A model generated the notes under the pieces. It was not told the origin of the DNA, made no database searches, and saw nothing but the letters and a program-made list of their open reading frames with translations. Source: Ophioderma brevispina (lineage: Eukaryota > Echinodermata > Ophiuroidea > Amphilepidida > Ophiodermatidae). From it: a stretch of DNA of 64,000 bases. The translations under genes were made by a program, and so were the position numbers. Positions 1-11,760 of this stretch are shown here, piece after piece. The number at the start of each line of letters is the position of its first letter. Within the stretch, counting starts at the first letter, position 1. The stretch lies in assembly GCA_023653785.1 (NCBI GenBank), contig JAMKCH010088504.1, positions 1-64,000 of the forward strand. Direction: 5' to 3'.

Positions 1-45
1 TACGGACATAAGGACGGACATACGGACGGACATCGGACAGGGGAA
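1..45. repeat. ACGGACAT-type short tandem repeat at window edge
   Basis: The window opens inside a short imperfect tandem repeat of ACGGACAT/ACGGACGG units. It probably continues to the left of the window, so its full length is unknown. It abuts the hairpin at 58-86, and the two may belong to the same repeat element. Confidence 0.6.
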
Positions 46-57
46 GCCCATTGTATA

Positions 58-86
58 GTCCCCTCCGAACTGCGTTCGGCGGGGAC
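58..86. repeat. GC-rich hairpin, 13-bp arms
   Basis: GTCCCCTCCGAAC (58-70) and GTTCGGCGGGGAC (74-86) are reverse complements with one mismatch, around a 3-nt loop. The GC-rich arms stand out from the AT-rich surroundings. A fixed hairpin next to a tandem repeat is typical of the end of a small transposable element, but no partner end is visible here. Confidence 0.5.
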
Positions 87-89
87 AAT

Positions 90-3000
90 TACATACTTGG
101 ATCCTAATGGTTCACAGTGCTTTAGCTCCAATTGTGTGTCAATGGTTGATGAAAATTATATAGATCCCGATTCAACAGTTTTGCGTTCCAAATGTCAAAA
201 TAATTATTTTTTAAAGAAAAGTTGTCACTTTGGATGCGTCCCCGAATTTTCTGTATGTTTCTGGTGTTTTGGGCCCTTTTTATCACACAAAACCAAAATC
301 GCCAAAAACAAATGCCATTTCACCAAAATGTGCAAAAATGATGTCAAAAGTGGTCACTTTGGATGGTTCTTGACGGTTTTGGATGGTTCCGGTGTTTTGG
401 TTCGTTTTGTGTTTCAATGGTGAGAGGCATGTCAGCTACACATGATGGGTACCCATTACACAATTTTTGAAACATGAGGACCTGTAGTTTCCAGGAAAGG
501 ATTTTATTTCTCTCTGGCCGGGATGGTACGGGTTTCTTGTAATCATAATTTGGAATCTAAAAGTAAAGGTCGATAAACTGAAACAATAAATATTACAGAT
601 GAATAAAATTTGTGGTGGCTTACCAAACTTTTTTAATTGGTAATCTGCAGACTGAAGAAAATTTTTGCAGATTTTTTTCACCAAAAATTTTACCTTGGAA
701 ATCCGGCAAGATTACCCACATGATTTTCTATTCTAAACGCTGGTTAGAAACCAATAGTTACTTTGCCTGTGGTTAGTTTTCCAAGATTATTTGTATTTTA
801 TATTTACAAGTGGAAGAGTGACCACTGAAATAAAAACGTTACCGGAAGCAGAGAAATGATTGAGTAGGAGATTTCAATCGTGATGACTCTTTCCCAGTAA
901 ATACGCAACTTACGATGAAGAAAACTTCAGTAGACCCAGGAGTGAAAATTGGCATTCAGAAGAACGGAATGATGACACATGGATTAATTTCCACCCTTTA
1001 AACCTTTCAATTACTTATTCCAATCAAATCAAACTTTTATCAACTGTATATGTTTTCTAAAACAGGAAAGAGATGAGTGAGTGGTAGCCTAATTGCTAGG
1101 TAGGTAGATCTGACGGGTGTGTTAAAAATCTATGTGATATGCAGTGGAAGTGGAAATTTGTATCGCATGTTTTGAACCTGAAAAAATAATGATTAAGAAT
1201 AATGAAAAGTGACCACCCCAATATTTGTACCCTGCAACAGGAAACAAAAATCCATTGTGAAGGGGCCTCTAATACAGATGGGGATATGTTGAAATAAAGG
1301 TTTGTGTCAAAAGCAGAATTTCACATTTTTCAGACACGTTATTTGAAATCTCTCGTTGCACCTTTAAAACGACTGGCCCATGATACTACGCGCGTTCACA
1401 ATGTCTTTGCCCGACACCGCCGCGAACACGTTCGAAGCTGCGTTCAAACACTCCAAACAATAGCCATCATACTCGTAAGTTTGTCACATGTATGACCCTG
1501 GTATGACCAGGGTTACACCCATCGAATGTGTGTCTTCAAGCTTTGCTCAGTACAAAACCCTCAGACACACAAGGACAGCAGAGGATTGCACAGCAGCATG
1601 TTTTGTTGGCATCATTGTACTGTTTACCTTCATTTGACATGGTAGCACTACTGGAAACAAAGACTGTAAGTACTGGACAATGTATAAGTGCAATTGCGTG
1701 TGCACTCCTTGCACGCCAAACCATAAACAACATGATTGAGACCCATTCAATATAATGGCAATATTGATTGGGTTGAGAAACTACTCCTGACATCTCTCTT
1801 TGTTCTCATGGCAACAATACACAGAAAACGTTGAAATGTGTGCAAAATTTCCAATTCTCTTGATTTTCTTGATATTGAGCATTGAGAAATAATTGTTATA
1901 AGGATCAAGTTGAGATTGTGTGATATTATGTCTATTGATTCTAGGTAAGCGGGCTCATAGTTATGTATTTAGGAAGACTGAGGCATGTAAAGAAATGACA
2001 TTTGGTGTCCACACTGCTAATGGAGATTAACAGATGGTTTTCATACACATTCCTATGTGTCTAGGGGTTATTATCCCATTACACCAGAGTCGATTGTGTA
2101 TGACCAGGGTTTGACCTTTAACCCACACTGCTCAGGGTTTGGAGGTTAGACGAAAAATGGATTCGGCTGGTCCCAAAATAGTCCAAAAACAAATTCTTTA
2201 ATTGGTGGTGTTTTCAAGCCTGAAACGGCAGCATGGAAGAGAAAAAGGGGGTTATTTTGTGAGAATTCCATCCCAACACAAAATGGAAATTTTTTGTAAC
2301 TGGTTTTGGTGTTGTATTGGACGAGGAAATTCTGATTTCTTATCTGTTCAATTGCTTCGCAATAGCTAGGAACTGAAACCAGAGGGCCGTTCAATGATAA
2401 TGTACAGTGTGTAAGATAATGGCGACCCTCTAAAATTCGAGGGAGAGGAGTCAAGTCATTGACTTGCAATTGCAAAGTAAAATCAAGTCAAATGTGCAAA
2501 ACATGAACTATTAGAACTATAGTCGAACAGTAATCCTCACTAGACTCTGTATAATGTTCGAAAAAAAACTCAATCATCTATGTGTAGACCAAATCCTATC
2601 GTCAACAGCTCGGAACCATTTTTCTGCATCATGCCAGGGCAGTGAACGCCAGCCCACAATCAAACTGAAATACTGCGGTGCACAGCCCATCATTATGGCT
2701 GTTGTAAAGCGTAGCGGGAGGGTGTTTATGATGAACAAAACTGAAAACATGGTAAAAACTATTTATCCGCACGAATGAGATGAAGTTTACTATAATCGAA
2801 TACTTTTGAGGGAGTAAAATGGGTATTTTTCTGGTTGAAAAAATCCACATGTACTAACTACAATTTTGGCACCCTGGACGAGCAGGTCAGAGTCAAAGTT
2901 ATGTCACTGAGCGCCCTCATCGTTGGCGCAGCGGCGCAGTGGGCGCCAAGCCACGCAGGATTTTCCCAGATTAGGCCTTCTGAAGGCCGTCAGGTATTTT

Positions 3001-5100
3001 GGTGCGGGTAAATGTTAGCCTGTTAGCATGTCAATAAATCTGCCCTTAGTGTTTTACTGTATTTATCAGTTCATGCCGGATTATTTTTAATCCTCTTGTG
3101 CAAAACTTGGAGAACTTCAGACAGATCGGACGATCGATATCAAGATCGCCAGTCGGCCACGAAGTGCAACTGCCTGGAATGGTAGCTGAATTCCCTACCA
3201 ACACCCTTGAGGATCCATATAGGGCCTATGTCTGTTTAATTGAACTTTAATGGCCGGTTTTTATAAAGGTATTTTTAAAAAATACGCGTTTTCAAAAGAT
3301 AATCATGAAAGAAAAGTTGTTATTAATAATTAAAAAAAAAAATCATTGGGTTCCAACTTGAAACTTATTTATTCTTTTGATTTATTCAATGTAAGCTGAT
3401 TTTTATTGGCAAACGACGACAAACTGGGGCCAGTTGAATATTGACTTTTAACCATGAATTGAAATATGACTTTAACTCTGAAGCTTTTGTGGCAGACTCA
3501 TTTAAGAACTAGGGGTGAAGCATGTTACGGACAATTATTGATGCGTGGACCTTGATTTGTTTGATTCAGGTGTTTGAAAGTGCATTAATGCATGGGCTGA
3601 TGATGGGACATAAAATGAATAGTGAATACTATACTTTGATAGAGGTCCTGTATGTTGTGTTCAATTGGTATGAACAAAAGGATCACATAGCTCTCTGTAA
3701 TGCCGCAATTCAATTAATGCTGTGTGGAACCTTGGATATCTTGTTTGTATGTGCCAAGTTCACTGTAAATAACAACGGTTGCAGGATTTGATCCGGTTGA
3801 ACAAGTGGGCATATTCGTTCATACAGTCAAGATGGCGGACAATAGGAATGGTTGATCGTGAATCATCCATCCGACACAAACTTTACTACCTATAAGTGCA
3901 GTCCAATATACTCCACAAAAAGATAATTACTAATGGTACCAAACCTTATTCGCTCATTTTCAAAACGAGGGTGAAATACTCAGATTTCAATAGATTTGAA
4001 GGTTTGAATGTCCCATTCCTTTGGTCATGTAAAAAACGTCTTAGTTAGGTCCAAGATACCCAACAACTTTCTTTCGTGATTTATCAAAACATAATTTTGG
4101 AAAGAATTATTGAAAAAACCGGACAATCAGTAGTGCATGTGGAACTGGATTTTTGTGAATAATTTCAGAAGACAATTTTGCAACCAAGTTTTTCTAAATT
4201 AAAATGATGCGGATTCCAAAATCAGGGGTGTATTTTTAAAAATGTGTTCGTGGGTTGTATTCTAGGTGGCCAGGTTTACACAGGGGTCAAAAATATAACG
4301 GGCCAAATGTGTTTTAAAGTATATCCCATCATGTCAGTACCTTTCAAGGATTACAGAAAGGTAAGTTTGCCCTATCTATGAGCGGTATCGATAAAAACGT
4401 TGCAAGGCAAAATAGGTCAAGTCACAACTGGGGGTACAATGTCAGATTCATAGGTTTGTTTTTGGTGCCAAAGTTCGTCTTCTATAGATAGAAAGCGGAA
4501 AATACAGATCGCGTGTCACTGACGTTGTGATGAAATTAAGAGGGCAATATGGCCGTGGTCCACAGGGTCTATGGGAGACCAATAGTCATATCTGTAAAAG
4601 TCCGCACTTGAAAGGTGAAAAACACAGAATCTATTATAATTCTCTTATTTAGTATGACCCAATGAACGATTTAAACCAGTTTCAACAAATCGGACCCTCT
4701 ATAAAGAATGTGAACCGTGAAATTCTGAGCCTTTGTACTAAACAATAAGTCGTAAATATTAACAAAATATACCATTTTTAGAAAACCGTATGAGCAAACG
4801 GAACAGATGTATATAAATTTTAAAACACTTTAAGTGTTTCCCCGCGCAACCCCCCCACCCCCCCCCCCATAAAAACACCCAAGAACACATTAAAAAATGA
4901 CCACCCCCATGATTTTCAGATTTCGCATGAAATTCTGTATTGGAAAAAATTGGTGTCAAAAATGTATATGAAAAACTAACAAAAAACATAATTACATTTC
5001 CCGTGTACTCTATGCAGGGCCAGAGAATTCCATGGAACACACTGCATGCTGCAGTCGCAGTGTCTCTATATCCTGCAGCCCTGATCATGGATCAATGAAT
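90..5100. other. No supportable gene; AT-rich non-coding DNA
   Basis: Open reading frames here are short, lack recognisable motifs and show no exon structure I can defend. A small palindrome (ACCCTGG/CCAGGGT) lies near 1,496-1,515, and a related TGACCAGGGT sequence recurs near 2,101. A long C run at 4,849-4,869 is a likely sequencing or assembly weak point. The stretch may be intergenic, or intronic to a gene outside the window. Confidence 0.5.
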
Positions 5101-5470
5101 GACAGATGGTCTGAGCAATGGCCATACCTACCATGAACCTAAAGCAGTTTGTGGCAGCCATATAGAAAGCCAAAAGGCGTGAAACCTGATGGGAAAGATG
5201 GGTCAACGTCAACCGCAACAGACTCCGAACTGGCCTTGGCCAAATTGGTCATACAAAGCACTTCCTTAGGCAGTGTGGAACTTTCACCAAACTGCGAGTG
5301 TGGAGAGCCACAAACCATTAGCCACATCGTAGATGACTGTGAGGTCCTACAAGTCCCCAAGAGGAATCCCATGCCTGATCAACCTGGACGATGAAACGAT
5401 CAGCTGGGTCTTCCAATGTGATTTTGGACTTCCACGAACGAACGAATCGATTGAGTGGGGAAATATACAG
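5100..5470 (+). pseudogene. LINE 3' fragment: C-terminal zinc-knuckle region of a non-LTR retrotransposon polyprotein
   Basis: The + frame around 5,149-5,394 contains CECGEPQTISHIVDDC, the Cys-x-Cys-Gly...Gln-Thr...His-Ile...Cys motif found near the C-terminus of many non-LTR retrotransposon reverse transcriptases. In the next frame (from about 5,377) NLDDETISWVFQCDFGL follows, resembling the closing segment of such proteins (inference from family memory). A frameshift therefore separates motif and tail. No reverse-transcriptase core precedes it, so this is a 5'-truncated, inactive copy. A related copy of the tail lies at 15,390-15,560. The family could be RTE-like or Jockey-like; I cannot decide. 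Confidence 0.7.
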
Positions 5471-5727
5471 GCCCAGCCTTGCAGGCAAGCTCACACCTTG
5501 TACCCCAAGCTAGCAACATTTGTAACACATTTCAAGTGCAAACGGTTTGCAGCCCTGGACAGGGAGACCCCAAAAAGTGATCTTTACTACAATGTGCATT
5601 AAGGAGAGGAGGCCAAGACAAGGATTGTACAGGGATGAGGGATCCAATTTTAAAATCCAACAATTTTGAAAAACTACTAAATTATGTCATTGTCTAACCA
5701 TTAAGCGATTCCAGAAAAGGTTATATT

Positions 5728-7560
5728 CATCATCATCATCATCCTTCGGCCGCTACGCGAGCAGGACGATTACAAGATTTCTCCATGCACATCTATCTTT
5801 GGACAAGTGTGGCTCAGCTTGTATCATGCCTTTATCATATCCTAGCACACGTTGGATGTAGGCTAATCCCATAAATAAGATGGTGTTGCGTGGACGTCCA
5901 GATCTCCTTTTGCATGAGGTATGTATGCTAGAGAAGCAGTATCTTCTAGCAGGTCGTCATCTGGCCAGACGAACGAATGTTGTGCCAAGGGAACTCAGCT
6001 GAGCGATGTCTTACAAGGTGGATAAGAGCCTCAGTGTTGGTCATTGATATATGATGCTGTTTGAGACACGGTCTTTCAGTTTTATGTCCAGCATAATCAG
6101 CTATAGCAGAGCTAGCAAGGGTTGCCTTCCTGTCTTGTGGATGAGTCCACCCCAGGATTAACAGCCATTATAGTAGCGATGGTCACCCCAGCGTTGTGTG
6201 AATAACTGACTTTTGCAGAGTGGATATAATTGGGAGCCCTTTTCCACAGCAAGTTCTAGTTCCAGAAGGAACTCCATGACTAATGCATCTTGGCGTCTTT
6301 TAAGGTCGCTTGCAGCAGATGCCAGTTGGCGAGCCAGGATATTTGAAATCTGTCAACATGGTTGAATGGATTCACAATAGACTTGAAGTGTTGGATGAGG
6401 TTGACAATTTGCAGTCATGTACTCGCGTCTTGCCGATCATATGACTATTATGAGGCCAAGATTTTCTGCTGCCGCCATGCCGGTGTTGGTCAGCTGGGTA
6501 TGTGCCCTCGGAAGAGTGGATTCCAGCAGCGGCAAAATCATCAGCAAAATCCAAGTCATCAATACTTGGCTGGGTATCGTCTGGAGTGCTTCAGATGTAA
6601 TCGCACTGTCAAGTCCGGCGGCCTTATTGTTCTTCATTTGCCTATGGCTATTAGCGTCTCCTCTAGTGTTGGGGGAGAATGGCTTCAATGGGCAATCTTT
6701 GAAAGCCCGGTGAAGGCAGTTCAGATAATAGTGAACCATGGCTGTTGTTGAAGCAGGAACTGAAATATTCCTTCCATTCTGCAAGTAGGTCTTCTCACTT
6801 GTTGGTGGGGTGCCATCTGCTTTTGTTACCTTGAACAACTGGTTTTCTGTCTTTACCAGATAGATTATGGATGATTATCCATGTGGTGGTATAATCAACC
6901 CTTTGAGTCACCAGTTAACTATCTTCCATTTGTTTGTAGAGCATGGCTGCCTCATCTGACTTATAACTCTCATTCAAGCTGGAGTTAAGCCTTTTTTCCA
7001 AAGTTCTCTGGACTGCTTAGCCTTGGAAACCAGATAACTTCTTTTGGCTTCATCCCTCTCTGACGACTTCAGAGATAGTATTGTCATTTACCCCAGCTCG
7101 GATGCCACATGGCTGCGTTTTACCAACAACTTCTCCGTACCTCTGCGACAGCATGGTCAAATTGTTGGTAAACCCGTCGGGTGATTGGTGCTGATGTATC
7201 AAAGCACTGGAGGCTTCACTCTATTGGACAATTCCAACTGGAACTATCCTCTTGTGGATGGATCTGCAGTTTCTTCTCTTCCAGTCCGAACTTTGGTCGC
7301 TTGTGAGAGGTTGCCCTTTGGTAGTTCCTTAGTCTGCAGACAAGCAAAATGCTGACAATCCGTGGTCGGAGTCCGTTTCTACTGAGTTCTCTAGGCCCCT
7401 GCCGTTCCTCAAAGAGTTAGACCCCTTGCTGTTTATTAAGATGTGGTCCAGCTGAGTGCATTGCCCCACCCGCTTGATGCCATCCATGTCACACGGACGC
7501 TGCTTAGGTTTTGCAAATTTCATCTGTGGCTGGACGAACCAGCTCAAATATGACGTTTTT
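5728..7560 (-). pseudogene. LINE (non-LTR retrotransposon), 3' part: endonuclease C-terminus and deleted reverse transcriptase
   Basis: Read on the minus strand from 7,560 downwards. QLDHILINSK and ENSVETDSDHGL (7,547-7,329) match the closing DHI...SDH motifs of an apurinic-type endonuclease. MKNNKAAGLDS..ITSEALQ (6,838-6,437 frame) matches the first conserved block of a reverse transcriptase. LDFADD near 6,560 is the catalytic F/YADD box. The sequence between these two blocks is far too short, so the fingers and most of the palm are deleted. After FADD the frame shifts; the next frame continues with LLESTLPRAHTQLTNTGMAA, as expected for the family. The minus-strand 3' end falls in a (GAT)n tail (CATCATCATCATCATC on the + strand at 5,728-5,743), a usual LINE 3' tail. 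The copy is dead: it has several frameshifts, stops and a deletion. Its 5' half is at 11,165-11,760. Confidence 0.8.
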
Positions 7561-7880
7561 AAAACGTTTTAAAAACGTACAACTTACGTTTTCTGGACGT
7601 TTTGATAATAACGTTTAAAACGTATTTTTGGTGGAGGTTATCGACGTTTTAAAAACGTAAATTCGCAAACTTTTTAAAACGTTTTAAAAACGTAAAGACT
7701 GTTTAAAAACCTTCCAAAAGAGGTGAAGGCATCATAAAACCACGGCAGAAAACTACTGCGAGTAAAATTGAACAATCAACGTTTTAAGGACGTCTGTACA
7801 AACGTACTGGAAACGTGCTTAAAAACGTAAGGGCGGCTTAAAAACGTTTCTAAAAAGTTATAAGTGAACGTCCAAACATG
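7553..7880. repeat. ACGTTTTAAAACGT palindromic array, left flank
   Basis: AACGTTTT/AAAACGTT motifs in both orientations recur every 10-40 bp, so the stretch is dense in overlapping palindromes. The same motif returns between the ~790-bp units and in the right-hand minisatellite, tying these parts into one element. Confidence 0.75.
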
Positions 7881-8009
7881 TGATTGTGTAATAAAACGCT
7901 AATAATAAGAAAAAAAAGGTTAACGGTACTATACCGGAGATGTATATTGAAAGGATTTACATCAAGCATAGGTACACTAGTTTATTTGACAGCAGACAAA
8001 ATACTCACG

Positions 8010-8077
8010 TACTGGGGAATTGAACCTGGGACCCTTCGCGTGGAAAACCAAACAATTAAACCACTACATCCAGCTGA
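8010..8077 (-). other. tRNA-like sequence in unit 1 (SINE-type Pol III promoter)
   Basis: On the minus strand, GGATGTAGTGGTT resembles an A box and GGTTCAATTCC fits the B-box consensus GGTTCRANTCC. The spacing between them is about that of a tRNA. The central GGTTTTCCAC recalls the anticodon arm of tRNA-Glu(TTC). The acceptor stem does not pair convincingly, so this is a tRNA-derived sequence, not a functional tRNA gene. Confidence 0.5.
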
Positions 8078-8803
8078 GACTCAAATTTGAAGGGTAATTT
8101 CTATTTAGATGTTGGACGTGTAGCAGACAGAAGAGCGTTGTATCTTTTTTTTTTTTTAAAGAGTGAGTGACCCATAAGTGACCCATTCATTACCACTGAA
8201 ATTTAGGACCAACATCTGTTGCTGGAAGAATTAAAGGCACGTTGATAAATAATGTCCATGGTAAACTAACACACAAAATTACAGGTAAGGAACGTGATAA
8301 GAAGTGCGATTTCGTTTTTCTATTATGTTGGTTTTGTGAGTATTTTGCAACGTTATTAGGACATTTTTTATTACGTTTTGGTTAGAGTCTTAACATGATA
8401 GAGAAACATATGTTAACCTTAACACATAATCCAGCTAGCACAAAATGCGTTTGACACGTTAAAAACGTTTAAAATGGTCACTTTGACGTCATTTTTGACA
8501 CGTTAAAAACACGGAATTGTGGAGACACTTTTTCACGTTTTCAAAACGTTTAATAAGACTTATTTAAAACGATTTAAGGAAACGTTATCAAAACGTGCTT
8601 AATACGTAAGAACGATTAAAAACGTTTCTAAACCGTTATGAGAACGTGCAAAAACATTTTATTAAATGCCTAATTAAACGCTAATAATTAGAGGAGAAAA
8701 AAGGTAATCGGTACTATACCGGAGATGTATATTGAAAGGGATTCTACATCAAACATATTACACTAGTTTGATTTGACAGCAGACACAAATTACTCAAACC
8801 TAG

Positions 8804-8870
8804 TACTGGGGAATTGAACCTGGACCCTTCGCGTGGAAAACCAACCCTTAACCACTACAACCCAGCTAGA
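8804..8870 (-). other. tRNA-like sequence in unit 2
   Basis: Second copy of the tRNA-like block. The minus strand reads TGTAGTGGTTAAGGGTTGG then GGTTCAATTCCCC. The B box is intact, and the region between the boxes differs from unit 1 by small indels. Confidence 0.5.
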
Positions 8871-9591
8871 CACTCGACATTTTGAAGTAATTTCTATTTA
8901 TAATAGGCTGGGGACGGGTAGCCGAAGAGCGGGTTGTAATCTTTTTTTTTTTTTAAAGTGAGTGACCATTAGTGACCCGTTCATTAACCACTGAAAGTTA
9001 GACAACATTGTGCGAAGAATTAAATGCACGTTGATAAAATTAATTGCCAATGGCTTAAACTAAACAAATACCTATAAAGGAAACGTTAAAGAAATGTTGC
9101 GATTACATCGTTTTCTATTAATGTTGGTTTTGTGATATTTTGCAAACGTTATTAGGACATTTTTTATTACGTTTTGGTAAAGTGAGCTTCATGAAAGACA
9201 CAATGTTAAACTAACCACTATATCCCATTAGCCAAATGACGTTGTGACAACGTTAAAAACGTTTTAAAAAAATTGGTCACTTTGACGTCATTTTAACACT
9301 GTTAAAAAAACAACGTGAAGTTTAGACACTTTTTCACTTTTCAAAACGTTTAATAAGACGTTTTAAAACGGATTTGAGAACGTTCTCAAAACGTGGCTTA
9401 AATACGTAAAGCGATTTAAAAACGTTTCTAAAACGTTATAAACGTGCAAAACATTTGAATAATTGCCTAATTACACGCTAATAATTAGAGGAAAAAAGTA
9501 ACGGTACTATACCTGATCTGTATATTGCAAGGAACATCTACATCAAGCATATTACCCAGTTTGTTTGACGACACAAATTACTCACATACCT

Positions 9592-9660
9592 GTACTGGGG
9601 AATTGAAACTGGGACCCTTCGCGGTGGAAGACCAAAAATAGTACCACTACCCCTAGACGA
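9592..9660 (-). other. tRNA-like sequence in unit 3, decayed
   Basis: Third copy. The B box has changed to GTTTCAATTCC on the minus strand, a substitution at a core position, and the A-box side is altered. It probably no longer supports Pol III transcription (inference). Confidence 0.45.
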
Positions 9661-10255
9661 CTCACAGTTTAAGGGTAATTTATAGTTATTATAGGCTCGA
9701 AGTGTATCAGAAGAGTTGTATTTTTTTTTCAAAAGTGAGTGACCTTAAGTGACCCTTTTCATTACCACTGAAATTTAGACACACACAACCATCTGTGCTG
9801 ACAGAATTAAACGCACATTGATAAATAATTGCCAAAATAAGGCAAAATAAATAATAACAAAAATAATAATACTAATAAAAATAACAATAATATACTCTCC
9901 TTCTCCTTCCCGCCCGCTACACACGCAGTCTTAATGCGCGATCTTCACCAACATGACCAAAAGCGCCTGTGATGGGTGGAGTGTGTTGGCCAATGCGTAT
10001 ACGCGGGGGACTCGACGCAAATGAGGAAAAAGCCCGCGAAAACAGAAAATAAGGCAGCGAAGAATAAGCCAGTGCGCAAGCTCCCGTTAGTTTAGAATAT
10101 GATTTATTCATTACATAGAATAAATCGGGGTAATTCTTCGGCTGCCTTTAGACAGATTCAAAATAATAAACTCTGGAATACTATACATCTAGAATGTCAT
10201 AACTTAACTTCTACCGCTTCAAAACCCAATTCTTATTGGCATGTTTTAATATAAG

Positions 10256-11165
10256 AACGTTAAGGACACGTTGTGCGAACGTGTCTGCTAAGTTACGTCG
10301 TCAGAAAACGTCTAACAAAACTTTTCCAAAAGACCACTCAATCCAGGTAACATATCACTTTTTCAAACGTTTTAAAAGGACGTTTTAGCACGTAATTATT
10401 ACGTGGGACGGTTGGTTGAACTTCAAACGTTGTCAAAACGGTTCTCAACGTTTTTGACTGGTTTGACCACTTTTGTACGTTTTGCAAACGGTCGAGAAAA
10501 ACGTTATGTGTTACCTTGGATGTGACATGGGACGTTTTAAAACTTTTAGAAGCGTTTTTAGAAGTTTTATAGGATGAATATGTAGACGAACCCAGAACCT
10601 AGCAACACACGTGTTTTAAAAACGCTTTACAAGGTTATAAGACGAGACATATATTTGTTAATCCTCAGAACATACCCAAAACACGTTTGAAAGTAGTATT
10701 TACAGGTCTTTATAGATTGATAGCATGATATATAATGATTATTAGTTTTAAAAAAAAGCGTTTTACAAGGTCTTATTAGACGAAGAAAGGTCCAATCCAG
10801 CAACTAGCCAAACACGTTTTAAAAAGTATTTACAGGTTTATAGGAAGATTGTAATAGATGAACTTGAAAACCTTGCAAAACGTTTTTACAAGGTCTTATA
10901 AGACGAAGACGTAATAACGAATCCAGAACCTAGCTAAAACGTTTTTACACGTGTTACAACTCTTATTAGGCGAAGACGACATGGACCAATCCCGAACCTA
11001 GCCAAAACGTTTTAAAAAAAAACGATTTATCAGCGTCTTTATGACGAAGATGTAAATAACAAATGCGAACCTTGGCCAAAACGTTTTTTAAAAACGTTTT
11101 TACAGGTCTTATAATACGAATACGTAATAGACGAATCTAAACCTCCACTAAAACGTTTTAAAACG
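10256..11165. repeat. Minisatellite, ~70-80-bp unit
   Basis: Recurring blocks read approximately AAAACGTTTTTACAGG, TCTTATAAGACGAAGACG, TAATAGACGAATCC and AGAACCTAGCC. Clear unit boundaries (the AACCTAGC motif) fall near 10,600, 10,930, 11,000 and 11,070, with more degraded units between. The array ends in the palindrome ACGTTTTAAAACGTTTT, which forms the right edge of the inserted element. Confidence 0.7.
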
Positions 11166-11760
11166 TTTTGTGTTTGCTGGAAGGTCATTTTTTCACACAA
11201 GCTACCCGTCTCTCCACATTGTTGTTTGTTGTATCATAAACAGTGGCCGGCCAACACTTCGGGATGTGATAGATTACGTCATTTCCAACTCTAGCATTGA
11301 AGTCTCCCACAACCAGTGGTAGTTATGTGTTTTGACCTGTTCTCAATGGGTCCTCGAGAGTGTTGTAAAACTCACTCTTGTCATTAAATGTAGCGCACTC
11401 AGTGGGGCATAGACAGATGTCACTGTAAGGTTTGGGTTACCATGAATGTGGCAGTAATGATCCTGTTGGAAGCGTACTTCACGCGTTGCAACATTTGTAG
11501 ATATGTACTTGCCATAAGTAGACAACACCTCCTTGTCTCTGGTCCGTGTCTGTGCTGTAAATTAACACCCAGTTTTTAATCATCAGACCATAGATTCTTC
11601 TGTGGGTTTGTTGTGATTAGGCTAGTTCTCTTGGATACCAACATATCTCACTGCATCGGTACTCCCATGTAGCTGGTGTCCTTTACCGCTTTACAAGGTA
11701 CGTACATTGTAGGTGGATACAATAAGGTTTGAAGGAAAAAAAACAGACAGACGACACTTC
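11165..11760 (-). pseudogene. LINE 5' part: endonuclease N-terminal two-thirds
   Basis: Read on the minus strand, STYNVRTL near 11,720 matches the opening motif of the endonuclease domain in many LINEs. Further on, in shifted frames, come YASNRIITATF and GNPNLTVTSVYAP (11,528-11,343 region), matching the central β-strands and the SVYAP motif. The reading then reaches a block like NNNVERRVACVKKMTFQQT, matching the segment before the C-terminal DHIL motif. It stops at the ACGTTTT array, and the expected continuation is found at 7,560. There are several frameshifts, so it is inactive. Confidence 0.75.

Larger units (their letters stand above)
7897..9832. repeat. Three tandem ~790-bp units with ACGTTTT spacers
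   Basis: The landmark CGCTAATAAT occurs at 7,897, 8,679 and 9,476, giving periods of 782 and 797 bp. Each unit carries in the same order: GGTACTATACC; TTTGACAGCAGACA or a variant; TACTGGGGAATTGAA; a T-run of 9-13 nt; GTGAGTGACC; and GTTGATAAA. An ACGTTTT-rich spacer separates the units. The third unit breaks off near 9,832 at an ATA-rich simple repeat. The units differ by many small indels, so the duplication is not recent. Confidence 0.8.
7550..11170. mobile_element. Composite ACGTTTT-repeat element inserted within the LINE
   Basis: About 3.6 kb separate the two halves of the minus-strand LINE endonuclease. Both ends are ACGTTTTAAAACGT-type palindromes (about 7,553-7,600 and 11,150-11,176), so the element is bounded by inverted palindromic arrays. 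Inside, from left to right, are an ACGTTTT array (7,553-7,880), three tandem ~790-bp units (7,897-9,832), an ATA-rich simple stretch (9,833-9,895), an unclassified spacer (9,896-10,255), and a minisatellite of ~75-bp units (10,256-11,160). No transposase is recognisable, so it is probably non-autonomous. Exact ends and a target-site duplication could not be fixed. An alternative is satellite expansion from a smaller inserted MITE. Confidence 0.65.

Noticed and set aside
97..423. 108-residue frame at the window start
   Set aside because: No start context, domain or splice signals; composition follows the local repeats.
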